NCBI RefSeq assembly: GCF_003711515.1
Contig: NW_021167091.1
Span: 804,313-868,312, forward strand
DNA: 64,000 bases
Direction of reading: 5' to 3'
Source of the DNA: Sodiomyces alkalinus F11
Taxonomy: Eukaryota; Ascomycota; Sordariomycetes; Glomerellales; Plectosphaerellaceae
The notes beneath the pieces are model-generated. The model did not search any database and had not been told where the DNA came from. It was given only the letters and a program-made list of their open reading frames with translations. This document shows, piece after piece, positions 49,431-62,337 of this stretch. The number at the start of each line of letters is the position of its first letter. The first letter of the stretch is position 1. Position numbers and translations under genes: made by a program.

Positions 49431-52400
49431 GATAGAGTAATACCGGGATATTCCGCGTAGGTTCCTAAGTGTTTTCTTCGTGTCTATAGCCTTCCCACTT
49501 AATCAGGTATTATCGGCGGTTTCTATTATAACGGTAGGCCAGGATATCCTTAACTTTATACTTATCGGATTCCTAAGGTTCTACCTAGACTTCTTTAGGG
49601 ACCTAGACGCTATCGATACGAGGACTCTAGGGCTCTAAGAAGGAAATAGGAAAGATATTATAAATTTGTATAGTTACCGGAAGTTTTAATTTATAGGCGA
49701 GTCCGTGATTACTTATAATTTTCTTAATTTCGTAGGGTCCTAGGTACTTATCCGAGAGCTTTTTACTAGGCCGTTTTTACTTAATATTCTTAGCGGAGAG
49801 GAGGATATACTCACCCTTTTTAAACCTATAGGTAAGCTTATCGGTATCGTAGTACTTTATATAGGTCTCCTAGGCTTTCTTAATAAGATCTATAAAGGCT
49901 CTCCTATTCGCTATTAGGTGCTTAATATACTTATCGGCTAATACGGCGTAGAATTTATTAGTCTTAGAGAGCGTAATATTATTAGGTCCTCGGGGGGTAT
50001 AGCTTATAAATACTATAGCGGGGGACTACTAGATCGTAGAATACTACGCGGTATTATACGTCAATTAGGCTAGTAAAAGTTAATCCACCTAGTTATCCTG
50101 CTAATAGGTGTAAAAGGTCCTTAGGTAGTGCTCTAGGTTCTAATACTAGCGCTTAGTTTAACTATCGGTCTACGGATAAAACGCTATTAATACTCGCCTC
50201 TTAAGTCCTAGGCGCCTATATAAGGTAAACCAAAATTTACTCGTAAATAAAGAACTACGATTAGAAATACTACTATCCGGTAGGCCGAAGATAGAGAAGA
50301 CACTTAACTATATAAGGTTCGCTAGGTCCTCCGTATTTAAACTAGAACTGCACGGGATATATAGGGTAAATTTCGTGTATCGGTATATAACGATAAAGAT
50401 AGCGTCTTTTTTCCTACCTTTATATATTACGGGCTGTAGACCCGTAATAAAGTCGACTAAAACTTTCTAGAACGGACGGCCTAGTATAAAAAAACTCTAA
50501 AGGCACCTATAGGGTTTATAATATCTAAGTTTAGTCCACTAATAAATAGGGTAAGTAGGGATAAAAGTCTTAACGTCCTGTTTTATATATTCCTAAAAGA
50601 AGGTGTCCGTAATATCGAAGGGTCCTAGTGATTCTATAGTGTCTAGCTATAGGATAATCGTGGAAAGCCTATAGTACCTATTCGCGGAGACCGGAGTATT
50701 TCGGAATAAAAAGTCTATCACGGAAAAAGACTAGACCTTATTTATCATAGGACTACGGGTTAGTCGGGTTACCTTCCCGTAACGACTTATAAAAGGGGTC
50801 CTCATATTACGCTTCTATAATATTATCCTTAAGACTAAGCAATAACGTTATTATATCTTCGTGAGGGGTAGGGATAGTATTAGGGATAGCGTAAACGGGT
50901 CCGACTATAAACTTTTACGTAAACGCTTCCACTAGCTTCTATCGCTCTATACGAAGGTTAAGACTTCCTGCTATATACTAAGGCTTCCTTGAGAGGCTAT
51001 CTATAGGGTTACTAATACCCGGTCGGTATCGGATAATAAAGTTATAGACTACTAATTCCTTAAGCTATCGGGCGTGCTAGGCCTTAACCTTAGATTTTTT
51101 AAGAAGGTAGCGGTAGTTTAAGTGATCCGTTAGCACCTCTACGGAGGTTTAGGCATAAGCGATATAGTATCTCTATTATCGAAAAGCCTCTATAATAGCT
51201 ATAAGCTCCGTATCCGGGGTAAAGTAGTTTAACTCAGGACCTTATAGCTTCCTAGAGAAGAGTACTATAGGTCTTTACTATCGGTCTACGTTAAGTTAAC
51301 TAATAACTATACCTAAGGTAAAACTCGATACGTCCGGCTTAATCCGGATTAGTAATATCGGGTTAAAATATCGAAGAACGGACGCCTCCTAGAATTTCTA
51401 GTATAATAGCCGAAAAGTATCCCGCTCCCTAGAGGTTAATATAAAGACCCCTACTATTCCCCCGTCTTTTAATAGGTTAGTTAGTAGTGCTATAATCTTA
51501 GAATAGGCTTTAATAAACCGCCGGTAAAAACCCGTGAATCCTAAAAAAACCTGGATTTTCTTAATTATATCTAGCTCTTCTTAATCCCGAATAGCTTTTA
51601 CCTGCTTAGGGTCTATAAAAACACTATAAGGACTATAGATAAACCCGAGGAACTCCACCTCTTAAATTTCGAAAATATATTTCTTCGGATTAGCGTATAG
51701 GGACTATTCTCGTAGCCGTTATAGGATACTCCGTATATATCGCCGATACGATACTATATCTAAGCTACCGATTAGGATATTATCTAGGTAAATAATATAA
51801 ATAGTGTCTATAAGTCCTTATAGAGACTTATTAATATACCGTTAAACGGAGGCAGGAGTATTATAAAGACTAAAAGGTATTACTAGATACTCGTAATAAC
51901 CGTACTTAGTCCGAAATACGGTCTTCTATTTATCGCCTTCTTGGATCCGTTGCCGGTAATAGGCGTCCTTAAGGTCTAACTTCGTATAGATCGTCGAATA
52001 GGATAAGCGGTCTAAAATCTTATAAATTAGCGGGAGTAGCGTACGGTCCTTCTTAGTTACCTTATTAAGTCTTCGGTAGTCTATATGTAGTCCTAGCTCT
52101 GCACCCTTCTTTAGGATAACAAGGATAGGGGTGCCTACTAGACTAGATAAAGGCCGGATCTATTAGTTCTCCGAAGTATCTTTAATATACTCCCTTAAGA
52201 CTATAAGTTCCTCCTCGGCTAAGGCGTAGATAGGACTAAAAGGGGGCGATTTACCTTTGTTAAGTTTAATTACGTAGTCCTACTTATAGTACGGTAGGAG
52301 ATATCCGGCTTTGACCGTATTAAAAATATTAGTAAAATCTCGGTATAGTTTAGGGAGGGTATTCTTATTAAAGGGTCTAGGGGAATTCTGGGTATCCTCT

Positions 52401-52870
52401 TAGAGGTCTTAAGGAGGGTCTTAGGTAGCGGTTATAATCTGTCCTAGACGCGTGGGATAAAGGGCCGTAGTAGTCTATATTATTAAAGGGATTACCGTGG
52501 TAGCGCGGTTAATAGCCTTCCGCAGCTAACGGGTCGTGGTAATAAGGGCTAATTCGGACTTTTAAAGGTGGAAAGTCCACGTCTTATCCTTTTAGTGGAT
52601 ACTAGGACTATAGGACTAAAGCTATAGGAGATTAAGGATAACCTAGGCGCTATTAGGATCTAAATCTATAACATGGAATATAATAGTTTCGGCTCGGGTC
52701 CTCCCCTAACTATCTATAATCTAGCAGATTAATTTCACTATACTATAGGTCTTTACTTAGTAACCTAGTACTAACCATAAAATATCCTTAGCAGGTTCTA
52801 AGGGTTCGTAACCGGGTAAGAGGCTAGCGCGGTTAGTAACGTCTAAGTCCGAACCTAAGTCTATATAAGT
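49431..52870 (-). pseudogene. pol remnant of Gypsy-E (PR-RT-RH-IN-chromodomain)
   Basis: On the minus strand the chromodomain is at about 49440-49560, reading YLIKWEGYRHEENT. The integrase core has VLVDFITGL near 50445-50472. RT has the catalytic box DTIYIIYLDNILI near 51772-51812, with Asn for the second Asp. RNase H lies between RT and integrase; protease lies upstream of RT to about 52870. Stops are of RIP type. Confidence 0.88.
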
Positions 52871-54300
52871 ATAGCAGGAGGTCTATTCGTTATCTTATTA
52901 TATACCGCCCTATCGTAAACTAAGCTATACTTTTAGAGGGCCCTAGGAAAAAGGTGCCGATATAGACGGCGCGTATTCCTAGTATAAGGATTCCTCGGAA
53001 GGTATAACTTATACTTAACCTACTATTATACTTCTTTTAGGATCTATTAGTACGGTATTAGCACTAGGCGTCTTATTATTAGTCTAAGGCCTATTAGTAT
53101 TCTGATTCGTCTTCCTAGGGTCCTTTAGGTACGAGGAGCGATAATAGCCTTTCTCGTCATAGTAGAAATACTCGATTTCCTTAATAGGGGGTAATAGGCT
53201 AGTCCGGGGGTTCTTTAGGGGTTTATCCGACGTGTCCTCGTTTTATTCTTTAGTGGCCTTAGTGTTATTCTGGTTACGACTACGGGAAGGGCTTAACTAT
53301 CTTTTCCGCTTATCGTTACGCTTAGCCCGCTAGTAGGTAAGTAGGGAAGAGCGAGGCTAGTTATTATCCTTAGTATCCTAAATTAAGGTAACCTAGGCTT
53401 AGCGGGCGGCTATATAGAGCTCTTTAACTAACTTCGGTAATCCTCTAGCACGGATCCGGTCTCTAAGGGGCTTTCGTAATTTATTAAGAATTAACTATAT
53501 ACGAGTTTTATCGTTAAGAATAATAGGAACTTCCGTAAAAAGCTTATTTATAAAGTCTAGGAATCTATCGTAGGACTAATCTAGTTTCTGCCGTATACGG
53601 TTAGAGAATAGTTATTCTATAATAGATATTTCCCGGGTATTATCGTTAACTAATAGACTAATAAGGAACTTCTTTATATTTTCCTAAGTAGCTCCTCCTT
53701 CACGATTTATATATCCGAAGGTAGTCCTTTAATGCTAACACTATAATGACTTAGTAGTCTATAGGAGACTATTAGAGGCGTAGAAGATTTTAGGTAGTTT
53801 AGTGCGAAAATAATTAAGGTTTATAGCGATCCGGGACTTAATATCTTCGACGAATATAAGATATCCGTTATAAGATACTCTATCCTACTTAGGGATATCC
53901 ACGTTAATTTTAATTACCTTATTACCCTACGCGGGTATACCTAAAGAGGACCGGGAGGGCTCCTAGGAAGTTATAGGGGTAACGGTGTCGGGGTTAATAC
54001 CGCTACGTAGAAGTTTAAGTCGGCGTTCTTTCTTCTTTCTTTTAAGACGTAGTTTAAGATAACGGGTCTCTGCTATAAGTTCGGTATCTTAGAGGTCTAT
54101 CGTAGGGAGACTCTAAAGATCTAAATAAGCACGTCGCGTTATGCGGTTATCCCCTTATCCTTTAGGGTTAGGAATATTAGGGTTAGAGATACCGTCGGAG
54201 GGAGGAGGGGGCGGAAGAAAAGAGGATCCTTCCTCGTTATCGTCTATAGGTCCTATAGGAGGGGGAACTAGCGGATTAATACGTCGAGGCATAATAACCT
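52871..54300 (-). pseudogene. gag remnant of Gypsy-E
   Basis: Minus-strand Gag. A zinc knuckle at about 53125-53172 reads EYFYYDEKGYYRSSYLKDP. With Tyr at Cys and His positions explained by RIP it matches C-x2-C-x4-H-x4-C. The capsid-like part runs upstream to about 54300, ending near a minus-strand MPRR-like start. Confidence 0.78.
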
Positions 54301-54378
54301 TATAGTATTCTGCTAAGGATTAGTCGTTATAATTCCTGTTTGTCGTTATACCCGTGTAGAAGAGGAGAATAAATAAAA

Positions 54379-54771
54379 TATTATAGGTATACTATAAGAC
54401 GTAATAGGCCACTATAAAGCGATATAAGATTATTTAGGGACGGATAAGAACTAAGGAGGGGGTATCGTGATAAGATTATTCGTTAAGTCCTTCCGAGACT
54501 CTAAGAACTATAGAAGGCACTCCCCTCTTTATACCTACCTAACGTCTTCTAACTAAATAGGTAGTAAAAGGCCTCCTTAGGACTAAGTTTAGGCGTAAGC
54601 TAGTTCCTAAGCTAACTGGCTTACTAGATCTAAACTAACTTCTAAGCTAACCAGCTTACTTAACCTCGACGTGTCGTATCTCTAACGGTCTAACCTGACT
54701 ACGATCCCCCTATCTATATATAAGTCTAGTGCCAGTCCTACAGCAACGTATAAGCACTGTATATTCTAATA
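54379..54771 (-). repeat. 5' LTR of Gypsy-E (right copy)
   Basis: 393 bp, TATTATAGGTA to TATTCTAATA, partner of 47011-47403. Confidence 0.92.
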
Positions 54772-56480
54772 GTTACTTCCGAGTAATTACCTTATTCGGA
54801 GATAAGAGTTTACTTATCTCTAAGCTTTCTATATCGGGCGCCGTGTTCTAAGCCTAGCGCAGGGATAATAAGGAGATTATTATAGATTACTATAGCCGTG
54901 TAACTATATTATGGTATAACGACCCGATTAATCATGCCCTGCGTCGAATAGTGTTTACCCCCGTAGCCGAAGCTAACCGCGTGGTTAGTATAGATAAAAC
55001 TAAGTCCCTCGCCCTTATCTATCTCTAACCCTAGTTTCTATTAGACTATAATCTTAACGTTTAGTCCTAGAACCGGCCCTTAAAAACGTTCGAGTAATAT
55101 ATCGCTATTATACCTCGATATAACGCGCTATAGAGACTAGACGGACGTTTCCTCTCTAACCCCCCGTCCGCGTCGCGCCCTAGTAATCCCGTTACGCCGT
55201 AAAACCAGCGCACCATTAGTACTCCCCTTACCTTCCCTATTCGTTTAGGCGTAAACGCCACGAACGTCGCTATGCCTACTATACCCGCGGCTATCTCTAT
55301 AATAAATAAGTTAGTGCCGGCCCATATTCTATAAGAGGTAAACGAGCTAGCCTACCTAGCTCTTAGCCTAGCTAGCGCTATAAAGGCCCGCCACGCGGGT
55401 TAGGTAGATAAGGCTATATTTCTTATACGAACGAGTAACTATAATAGGCTAATTAAATCGCGTGCGACGTCTATCATATAATACCTCTAAGCTTCCGTAT
55501 AAAGGGCGACGCCTAGTATCTAACGCGTTATAGATATCCTTACCTAACTACGCGTCGGTAATATACCCTCGGCCGCCTTAAGCGCGCCTACTCCTATTAC
55601 CCACTCTCTCGCGGCGCCCGCGGGACCGTTAAATACCCCGGCCACCGGTATAAAGCGTCCGTACTAAGGGTATACTGCTCCACTATTACCTAAGCGCTTC
55701 CTAGTGCGCCTAAGTAAGGAAATACTTTAGATAATAGGGTATAAGTATCTTACTAAACGCCTATTTAACTCGGGCGCCACGTTTATATCCGAAGAGTTTA
55801 TACACGATAAATAAAGGTTAGCTATATTCCTCTAATAAGGTTAGGGCATAGTTCTGCTAGTCCTGGTCGCCGGGTAGATAAAGAAATTCGTCGCTACTTA
55901 TATTATACCTAATAAGACCTAGAACGCTATTAGCCTGCCTTTCCTCCGCGGCGTTTAGCGTATAGAAGATTATACCTAGATTACTAGACTTAACCCGAAT
56001 AGCACTATAGACTCGGATAAATGCGCTACTATAGCCGACCGCTTTACTACGCACTATACGCGTGCGTGGGATCTAATAATCTATATAAGCGTCCTCGCCT
56101 AGTAGTATAATTAGCCGGGTAATAAAGGCCTTATCTCCTCCTACGATATTAACCGAGATAAGATCGATAGGCGCGCGGTGGAATTAGGTAGTAATAATAT
56201 CGAGAATATCCTCGGCTATAACGAGGAACACTAGGGATTCCTAGATAACGATAAGGAATTGCCGTAGGTAGAAGAAGTATAGGAACGAGTATTTCGCGTG
56301 ACGTGTATTTAGTTCTTATAGTTTATATTTAGTATTAGGGAATAGGTGTATAGCTAGTAAACGAGCTATAGTATCTAGATTATAGTACTTATATCTTAGT
56401 TAGCGCGGTTAGATTTTAGCCCACGATAGAACGGGTATACACGGAGGAATAGATAGCGTATATATACGCTATCGTAAAAA

Positions 56481-56829
56481 GAGACTTAGGCGGTTCGTTT
56501 AGTTATATTAGTTTGTTTTTTTATTTTCTTTCTCTTTTCTTCTCCTTCGTTATTTATTTTAGTCTTCCTATTATTCACGCTCGCGTAAGGCGCGATAGCA
56601 CTATATAGCTATAAGCGTAGCCCGAAAATTTAGTAGATAGCGTAGCTAGCGTATAATATATTCTATGCCCTATTTCCTTTCGTTATAAACGCCGTCCGTT
56701 TATATAGGTTATAAGTAACGACTACTCCGTGCGGCACGCCTAACACGCCGGCCGCGCACACGTTATATGCTTTATCGACGGCTCCCTAGGACGCCCGCGG
56801 GACGCAGGGCTCTTTTCGCCCGGGGTATA
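56481..56829 (+). other. Gypsy-C 3' untranslated region
   Basis: It begins with a T/C-rich tract (about 56508-56560) after the extra ORF and runs to the 3' LTR. No coding content is recognised. Confidence 0.5.
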
Positions 56830-57166
56830 TCATACGCCGGAATAGCGCAGGACTATATGCACGGATAGTCCTCGCGCGCCAGGCACTATACGTTTATATA
56901 GTGCCCGCCGGTCGGAACCTAAATATACGTTTAGGGCCCGGGCCGGGTTCCCTAAATATACGTATTACCCCGAAGACGGTCGTATAGAGAAATAGATAGT
57001 CCGGGGCTCGCTAAGGATATATTCCCGGTAAGCCCGCCTTTAGATTAGTAGAGGATATCTTTATTATACCCTATTTTCTATACCTAAAGGTCGCTATTCC
57101 GAACCCTAGAATTCCTAGGTCCGATAGTACTGGCTAGCCAGGGATATGCCTGGACAGGACATATCA
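56830..57166 (+). repeat. 3' LTR of Gypsy-C
   Basis: 337 bp, from TCATACGCCGG to GGACATATCA. It includes the 33-bp segment (about 56870-56905) absent from the left LTR, flanked by ATAGT repeats. Target duplication CTATA follows (57167-57171). Confidence 0.9.
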
Positions 57167-57171
57167 CTATA

Positions 57172-57332
57172 GACTATTATTTAGGTGCTGTTATTAATAC
57201 TTTTTAACTGCTTTTTTGGCTTTAACGCCTATAAGGCCGTTGATTGATATCTAGGCCCGATTTACCCTAGATTTTAAGCATTAATTCAATAAGCAGAACA
57301 GTTAGGATTAATCCTACTATTCTGGGGGGGTG
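57172..57332 (+). other. last 160 bases of Copia B interior
   Basis: Matches A at about 15205-15366. It ends with the GGGGGGG polypurine tract (57324-57330) next to the 3' LTR. Confidence 0.85.
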
Positions 57333-57525
57333 TGTCAGATGCCTATAGCCACCTTATCGAGGTATACTAACCTATATTATATTAGACGTGTGGAGTACCT
57401 CGCTCCTATATATCCACCCTTATTTCCCCTGCTTTTTCCGTATAGTTAGACATCCCCGTAAAGTATCACAAACTTCACTTAGATAAATACACACATAATT
57501 CCGCGTACCTTATTCTATTCTGACA
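57333..57525 (+). repeat. 3' LTR of Copia B
   Basis: 193 bp, TGTCAGATGCC to ATTCTGACA; the least mutated end of the four copies. Confidence 0.93.
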
Positions 57526-57530
57526 ACTAT

Positions 57531-58420
57531 CGATAAAAGCCGTAAGCTACTCCTACGTAACGCCACGCCTTAAGGGGTGTACAAAGCTATTTAACGCGAT
57601 ACCGCTTACTACGTGGGGACGCGCAACGTGGATATCTACGAAGAGTATAATAAATACGTCTATAATACTCTAAATAGCCTTAAGAAGCTATAGGAGTGGT
57701 TAGTAAGATAGTAAGAACTATTAAAGTACCTCGAAGAGGTTGAATCGACGCCTATAACATATATTTAGGTAGTAGACTTCTTTAGAGGTACCCGCGGGAT
57801 AGCTAGCCGCGACTAAACCGAGGCCGAGGGACGCCTCCTAGATAAGGAAGTAATCTAACCCGAGGATCTTTATACCCTTAGATAACGATATATCAAGACT
57901 AGACTTAAAGGTTAAGGAAAGCGCCGTAACTATCGCGCTATAGTATTCCCTACACTATATACTAAAAGCGAAAAGGGTAAAGATACCTTAAAGACCACGG
58001 CTAAGCCTAAAAGGAAGGGCGGCCGTGGGAAGAATAAAGCTAAGAATCCTACTACCACGGTATCTATAGCTATACTTTCTATTACTTTAACTAACCGCTT
58101 TTCTTTTGAAAGACGTTAATCTACCCTTTAGCGTGGGGAACCCTACTATATATACGCTACGCCTAGTCACGATATTAACGCCTACTACTACCTATTCCCG
58201 GAAATAGTAACGGACGGTTAGATTACTTACGATAGCACTAAAATAACCGTTTAACGGATCCTTAAATACGACCCTACGATATGCGCGGAAGTAAAAGAAC
58301 TATAAGCCCTAAAGAAGGTAAAGAAGGACGCGAGCCGGGACTTTATACCGCTTAAAGAGGCGTGACTTAACTATAGTAGCGTCCGTAGCGGTATCTCTCA
58401 CGCCGTTACCTTTACGGCTG
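57531..58420 (+). pseudogene. gag remnant of Copia F2
   Basis: F2 resumes here after B. A charged frame with YNTLNSLKKL-like sequence leads to a Lys/Arg-rich stretch KPKRKGGRGKNKAKN near 58000-58045. It corresponds to Gag, which binds element RNA in virus-like particles. Stops are present. Confidence 0.65.
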
Positions 58421-60690
58421 GTATTATTGCTACCTACCCTTTTCGGGTATCTGCTATCCTTAATTCCGGTACTATTATTTATATATTTAACGAATTTTCC
58501 CGTTTTTCTGATTTTATACCCGCTATATAGGGAGACTATATAATCACCGGTAGTTTATCCCTGCGTATTAAAGGTTATGGTACCGTGACCGTGAGATTAA
58601 ACGGACTAATAGGAGGCCTCGATTTTAGGCTCTTAAACGTCGTATACTACGTAGATTTTACATATAATTTAATCTTAAACTAACGGTTACGATTACGATG
58701 ATACTAGTAAGATTAGAAGCCACTAAATAACTACCTTCGAAGTGCCGATAGATCTATACTATACTAGCTAAGTCACCACTTCGATTAAAGCGTGGTTAAG
58801 TATATGCCCTCCTATAACTAATCTACCGCTACTCTTCTAGGCTCTTCTTCTTCTTCTACCTGGTAAGGCGTTTATAAATCGACGATACGTTATCTAAGCA
58901 CTGCGAAGGGTATCTTACAGTATCTACGACTAGGGCACGCTAGCCCTAAGCCTCTTAGGGACCTAGAAGAGTATATATAGGGGGTTAAGATCAAAGGACT
59001 AATAATAATCGACTATAAAGCCTATAAGCTTATAAAGATAAAACGGTATATTAGCAGGCGCCCTTATACTGTACCTGCCTATATAGGGGAGCGGTGGGCG
59101 ATTAACTTCGCGGATTTTAACCGAATGTCCGACGGGGACCCGAGGTTTATATTTTTCACTGACTATTATAGTGGTTTTATAGCCACCTACGTTATAAAGA
59201 GTAAGCTAGTAGTGGATATCCTTATAATAATTAAGGAATTCCTCGCCTAGGTGGACCGTTAATTAGGCTATAAGGTACGCGTTTTCGAGGCTAATAATAA
59301 GCTAACTTAATCTAACGATATCACCCTCTTCCTGCGCGAGGAGGGCATCCTTTTAGAGGTATCTACTACCGATACTTAAGCGTAGAACGGGGGTGCCGAA
59401 CGCGCTACTACTATAGTGATTTTAAAAGGTCGTGCGATGAATATCTAAGCTAAACTACCGCTATTTATATAGTCTAAGGCTATTCCCACCGCTGCGTACG
59501 TCTATAACCGTACGCCACGAAGGCAGTAAGAGGATTAGAGAACGCTACACGAGGTCCTCTTTAATAGAAAGCCGATGTTATTATATCTTCGAGCTTACGG
59601 GTGCAAAGCGTACGCGATCACTAAGGACGCCTAAAAGGGTACTAATAAGCTATTAAATCATATCGCTCCCCACGTCTATATCGGCTATCTTATCGGCTAC
59701 GATTCTATTAATATCTTCTGTATCTAGGTGCCTGGCCTACGCCGCTATAACCGCGTTATTCGAACGTGTGATATGGATTTTCATAAACACGCCTTCTTTA
59801 ACAGCGATATCGCTACCTTTAAGGACGCCCTCCGTTAATTAACCGAGGAGTAACTAGAAGACCTTATTAGTTAGATTAAGCCGGAGAGGGCTAGAGATTT
59901 ATAGCCGTTTACGGATATATAAGCTAAGGACCCCCCCTTTTATATAACTACTTATTTTGAATTTAACCCTTTACCGGGGCTAGTTCCCCCCGGATCCGCT
60001 TCCTTGACGGCGTTACTACCGTTAAGGTTATAGTCCGTAATACCCGGCCGTAAGGGGGTAGAGGAGGCTATTTTAAGTCTAGGAGGATAAGATTTAGCTT
60101 ATAAACTGTCTGATTTAGCTAGAATAACGCTTAATCCCCGTCTATAGCAGTCTATAAATCTATAGCTTCCTACTTTACCGATAACCCCGCCGTCGGTTAT
60201 AGCGTTAATAATAGCCGTGATGTTAGGTAATCGTTATAAAATACCTACGGCTATAGGCTTCCTCGTGGATAGAGGAATACGATACCGCAATATCCCTATA
60301 GCGATGGTTATAGGGCTCCTTATAGATAGAGGAGTACGCCCTAACCAGTAAGGCGATAGCTAGAAAAAGGACTATTAGGTACTAGTATTTAACGCTAGCC
60401 GTTACGCCCCGGATATATATATATTAAATAGGACTCCGCTAACTAAACTACGGTTAAAAAGGTCTACGCCTATAGCGCTATAGCGACATTTAACGGCACC
60501 TAGTAAATCTACAGCCCTGGCGGTAGCTACTAGAAGTATAACCCGGGAGGCTGTCTCGGGAAATATAACCCCGGCGGTTACTCCAGCGGGTGCTTCGGCG
60601 GTTATAAAGATCCACTATGAAGACCTCCCTCCTCCTCCGAAGAACCCTCGCGATATACCCTCGCACTCTTTTAGCCACCTATTTTAATAG
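58421..60690 (+). pseudogene. protease-integrase remnant of Copia F2
   Basis: A protease-like motif reads AILNSGTIIYIF near 58453-58488 (Asn at the catalytic Asp position, as G-to-A mutation would give). The GAG-pre-integrase stretch reads LRLGHASPKPLRDLEEYI near 58925-58978. The integrase core runs from NFADFNRMSDGDPRFIFFTD (about 59104-59163) to the NGGAERAT segment (about 59386-59410). A long Pro-rich linker reaches about 60690. Confidence 0.82.
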
Positions 60691-62337
60691 GTATAAGAAG
60701 ACTACCTACGGAGCTATAAGAAGATAGGGTTATGGATATAGGTGCTAGCGTCCGTAGCAGATAGATATTAGGTTCTTAATTCGATATAGGTGTTAATATA
60801 TAAATTCGATAAGTATTGATTTTTATATAAATATAAGGTAAGGCTTATAGTGCGAGGAGATTAGTAGTATTAATCCTCCCTGGAGGAGACGTATGTAGTA
60901 ATACTAGCCGGACGGTTATTCCGCGCGCTAATAGTTATCGCTGTCTAATTTAATCTTACGCTATTATAATTCGATATTATAAACCCGTTTATATATATGC
61001 CCCACCCCCACGATATCTTTATATACCCGCCGCCAGGATTTCTAGCCCCGGGGAGCCGTTTACACCTAAAAAAGGCGTTATATAGACTTAAGGAGTCTTT
61101 ATTACTTTAGTAAAAGTACTTTTCGGCTATTCTATTAGCGGACGGTTTTTAAATAGTGCCGTAGGAACCGTGTTATTTTCTGCGTCGCGGTTTAGTCCTG
61201 TTTTTCTACGTTAACGATATCTTCAGAGCTTATAAGGAATACTATAAGGTATAGATAGAGTAAGCTATTAATAACCTATAGTGCCACTATAACCTATAAG
61301 GTGGCGATCCTCTATAGTAGTTCCTTAGTATTAAGGTTATTCGAAACTATACCGCCCGTAAAATCTGGCTATTATAACGCGATTACGTTACTGTATTAGA
61401 ATACCTATTAAAGCCGAATAGTAAGTATAGTAGTAACTATCGCCTAACGCACCTAATTAAGGTTATAGAGCTACTGCCCTATTTAGCGACCTCGACTAAC
61501 GTTAAAAGCTATTAACGGAAGATAGGATCTATACTATACGTAGTAATAATATCGCGGCTAGATATCGCTTTTATAGTATTAAGGCTATACCGTTTTAACG
61601 TTAATCCAGGGCCTATACACCATAAGGCCGCCGATTATCTAATTCTCTATCTAATTAATAGCTAAATATTTATATTAGAATTAGGCGGTAGCGATACTAT
61701 CGAAATCTATACTAATGCCTTGTTTACCGATAATACCCGTGATTATAAGAGTAGTTAAGGGTATATAATACGCTTATTTAGCGGTATAATCGCGTGGCGC
61801 GCTAATAAGGAGGATACAGTTATAATATTAATAACGGAAGCAGAGCTATTAGCGTTAGTATAAGGTATAAAAGAGGGTATCTTTATATAACGCCTATTAC
61901 TCAGTATAGGAGTAGAATTTAACGATCCGGAATTAAGAATCTTATACGATAATAACTAAACGATTTAATTAGTTAATTAAGAGATTAGCACGTTAATAAT
62001 ACGCCTTCGCTATATTAATATCCACGGCTACTAATTACGTTAAGTAAAGGAAGAAGGGTAAAAACTCGTAATATACGTTACGAGCGCGGAAATAGTGGTA
62101 GACGGATTAGCGAAGGTGTTATACGGCGAGAAGTTTAAGATATTTAGGTCCTAGGCAGGAGTAATAGATATACGGGAACGGCTATAGTAAAAATAGCTAG
62201 AGGAAGTCCGCATAGAGTATTTAGAGGACCTGGAGGACGGATTTAAGGGCGGCTATAGCGAAAAGATTATATAGGCTATATACCCGTTTTATCTGCCGGT
62301 TATAACCTAACTAACGTTTTAGGGCAATTAGGGGGTG
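60691..62337 (+). pseudogene. RT-RNase H remnant of Copia F2
   Basis: RT has KYKVRLIVRGD near 60830-60862, FIYPPPGFLAPGSRLHLKKA near 61016-61075 and the catalytic box LFFYVNDIFRAYKEYY near 61197-61245. RNase H at about 61490-62120 includes LELGGSDTIEIYTNALFTDN at about 61676-61735. The frame ends before a GGGGG polypurine tract and the 3' LTR. Confidence 0.87.

Larger units (their letters stand above)
47011..54771 (-). mobile_element. Gypsy-E: chromodomain Ty3/Gypsy element nested in Gypsy-C
   Basis: 7,761 bp, minus strand, with 393-bp LTRs and perfect target duplication GTTAC (47006-47010 and 54772-54776). Gag knuckle, RT, integrase and chromodomain lie on the minus strand. An antisense accessory ORF lies between pol and the 3' LTR. 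It is inserted in the extra ORF of Gypsy-C. Confidence 0.93.
46881..56480 (+). pseudogene. extra sense ORF of Gypsy-C, split by Gypsy-E
   Basis: A long plus-strand frame, same direction as pol, starts near 46881, breaks at 47005 and continues at 54777 once Gypsy-E and one GTTAC are skipped: RRTGEGLTFKGYF before the break leads to RVITLFGDKSLLISKLSISG after it. It then reads IIIDYYSRVTILWYNDPINH, RLDGRFLSNPPSASRPSNP, RLGVNATNVAMPTIPAAISI and EVNELAYLALSLASAIKARH to about 55800. Farther on are an acidic stretch (56130-56280) and a basic end near 56425-56490. Total about 600 codons. I do not recognise a domain. It is not Gag, Pol or a clear envelope; no signal peptide is assignable. RIP stops throughout. 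Confidence 0.55.
30051..57166 (+). mobile_element. Gypsy-C: chromodomain Ty3/Gypsy element nested in Copia B
   Basis: A plus-strand element with LTRs of 304 bp (left) and 337 bp (right) and target duplication CTATA (30046-30050 and 57167-57171). Removing D, E and solo LTR H leaves an interior of about 9.25 kb: gag, protease, RT-RNase H, integrase, chromodomain and a large extra sense ORF before the 3' LTR. RIP stops occur throughout. Confidence 0.92.
24481..57525 (+). mobile_element. Copia retrotransposon B, sister of A, nested in F2
   Basis: It has 193-194 bp LTRs identical in family to A and the target duplication ACTAT (24476-24480 and 57526-57530). The interior is 24675-30050 plus 57172-57332; the rest is Gypsy-C with its own insertions. 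The gag-pol order is the same as in A, but RT is uninterrupted. It is RIP-degraded. Confidence 0.93.

Noticed and set aside
55067..56054. minus-strand open frames of 64-65 codons
   Set aside because: The plus-strand frame reads far longer and more protein-like across the same region (extra ORF of Gypsy-C), so these are taken as shadows.
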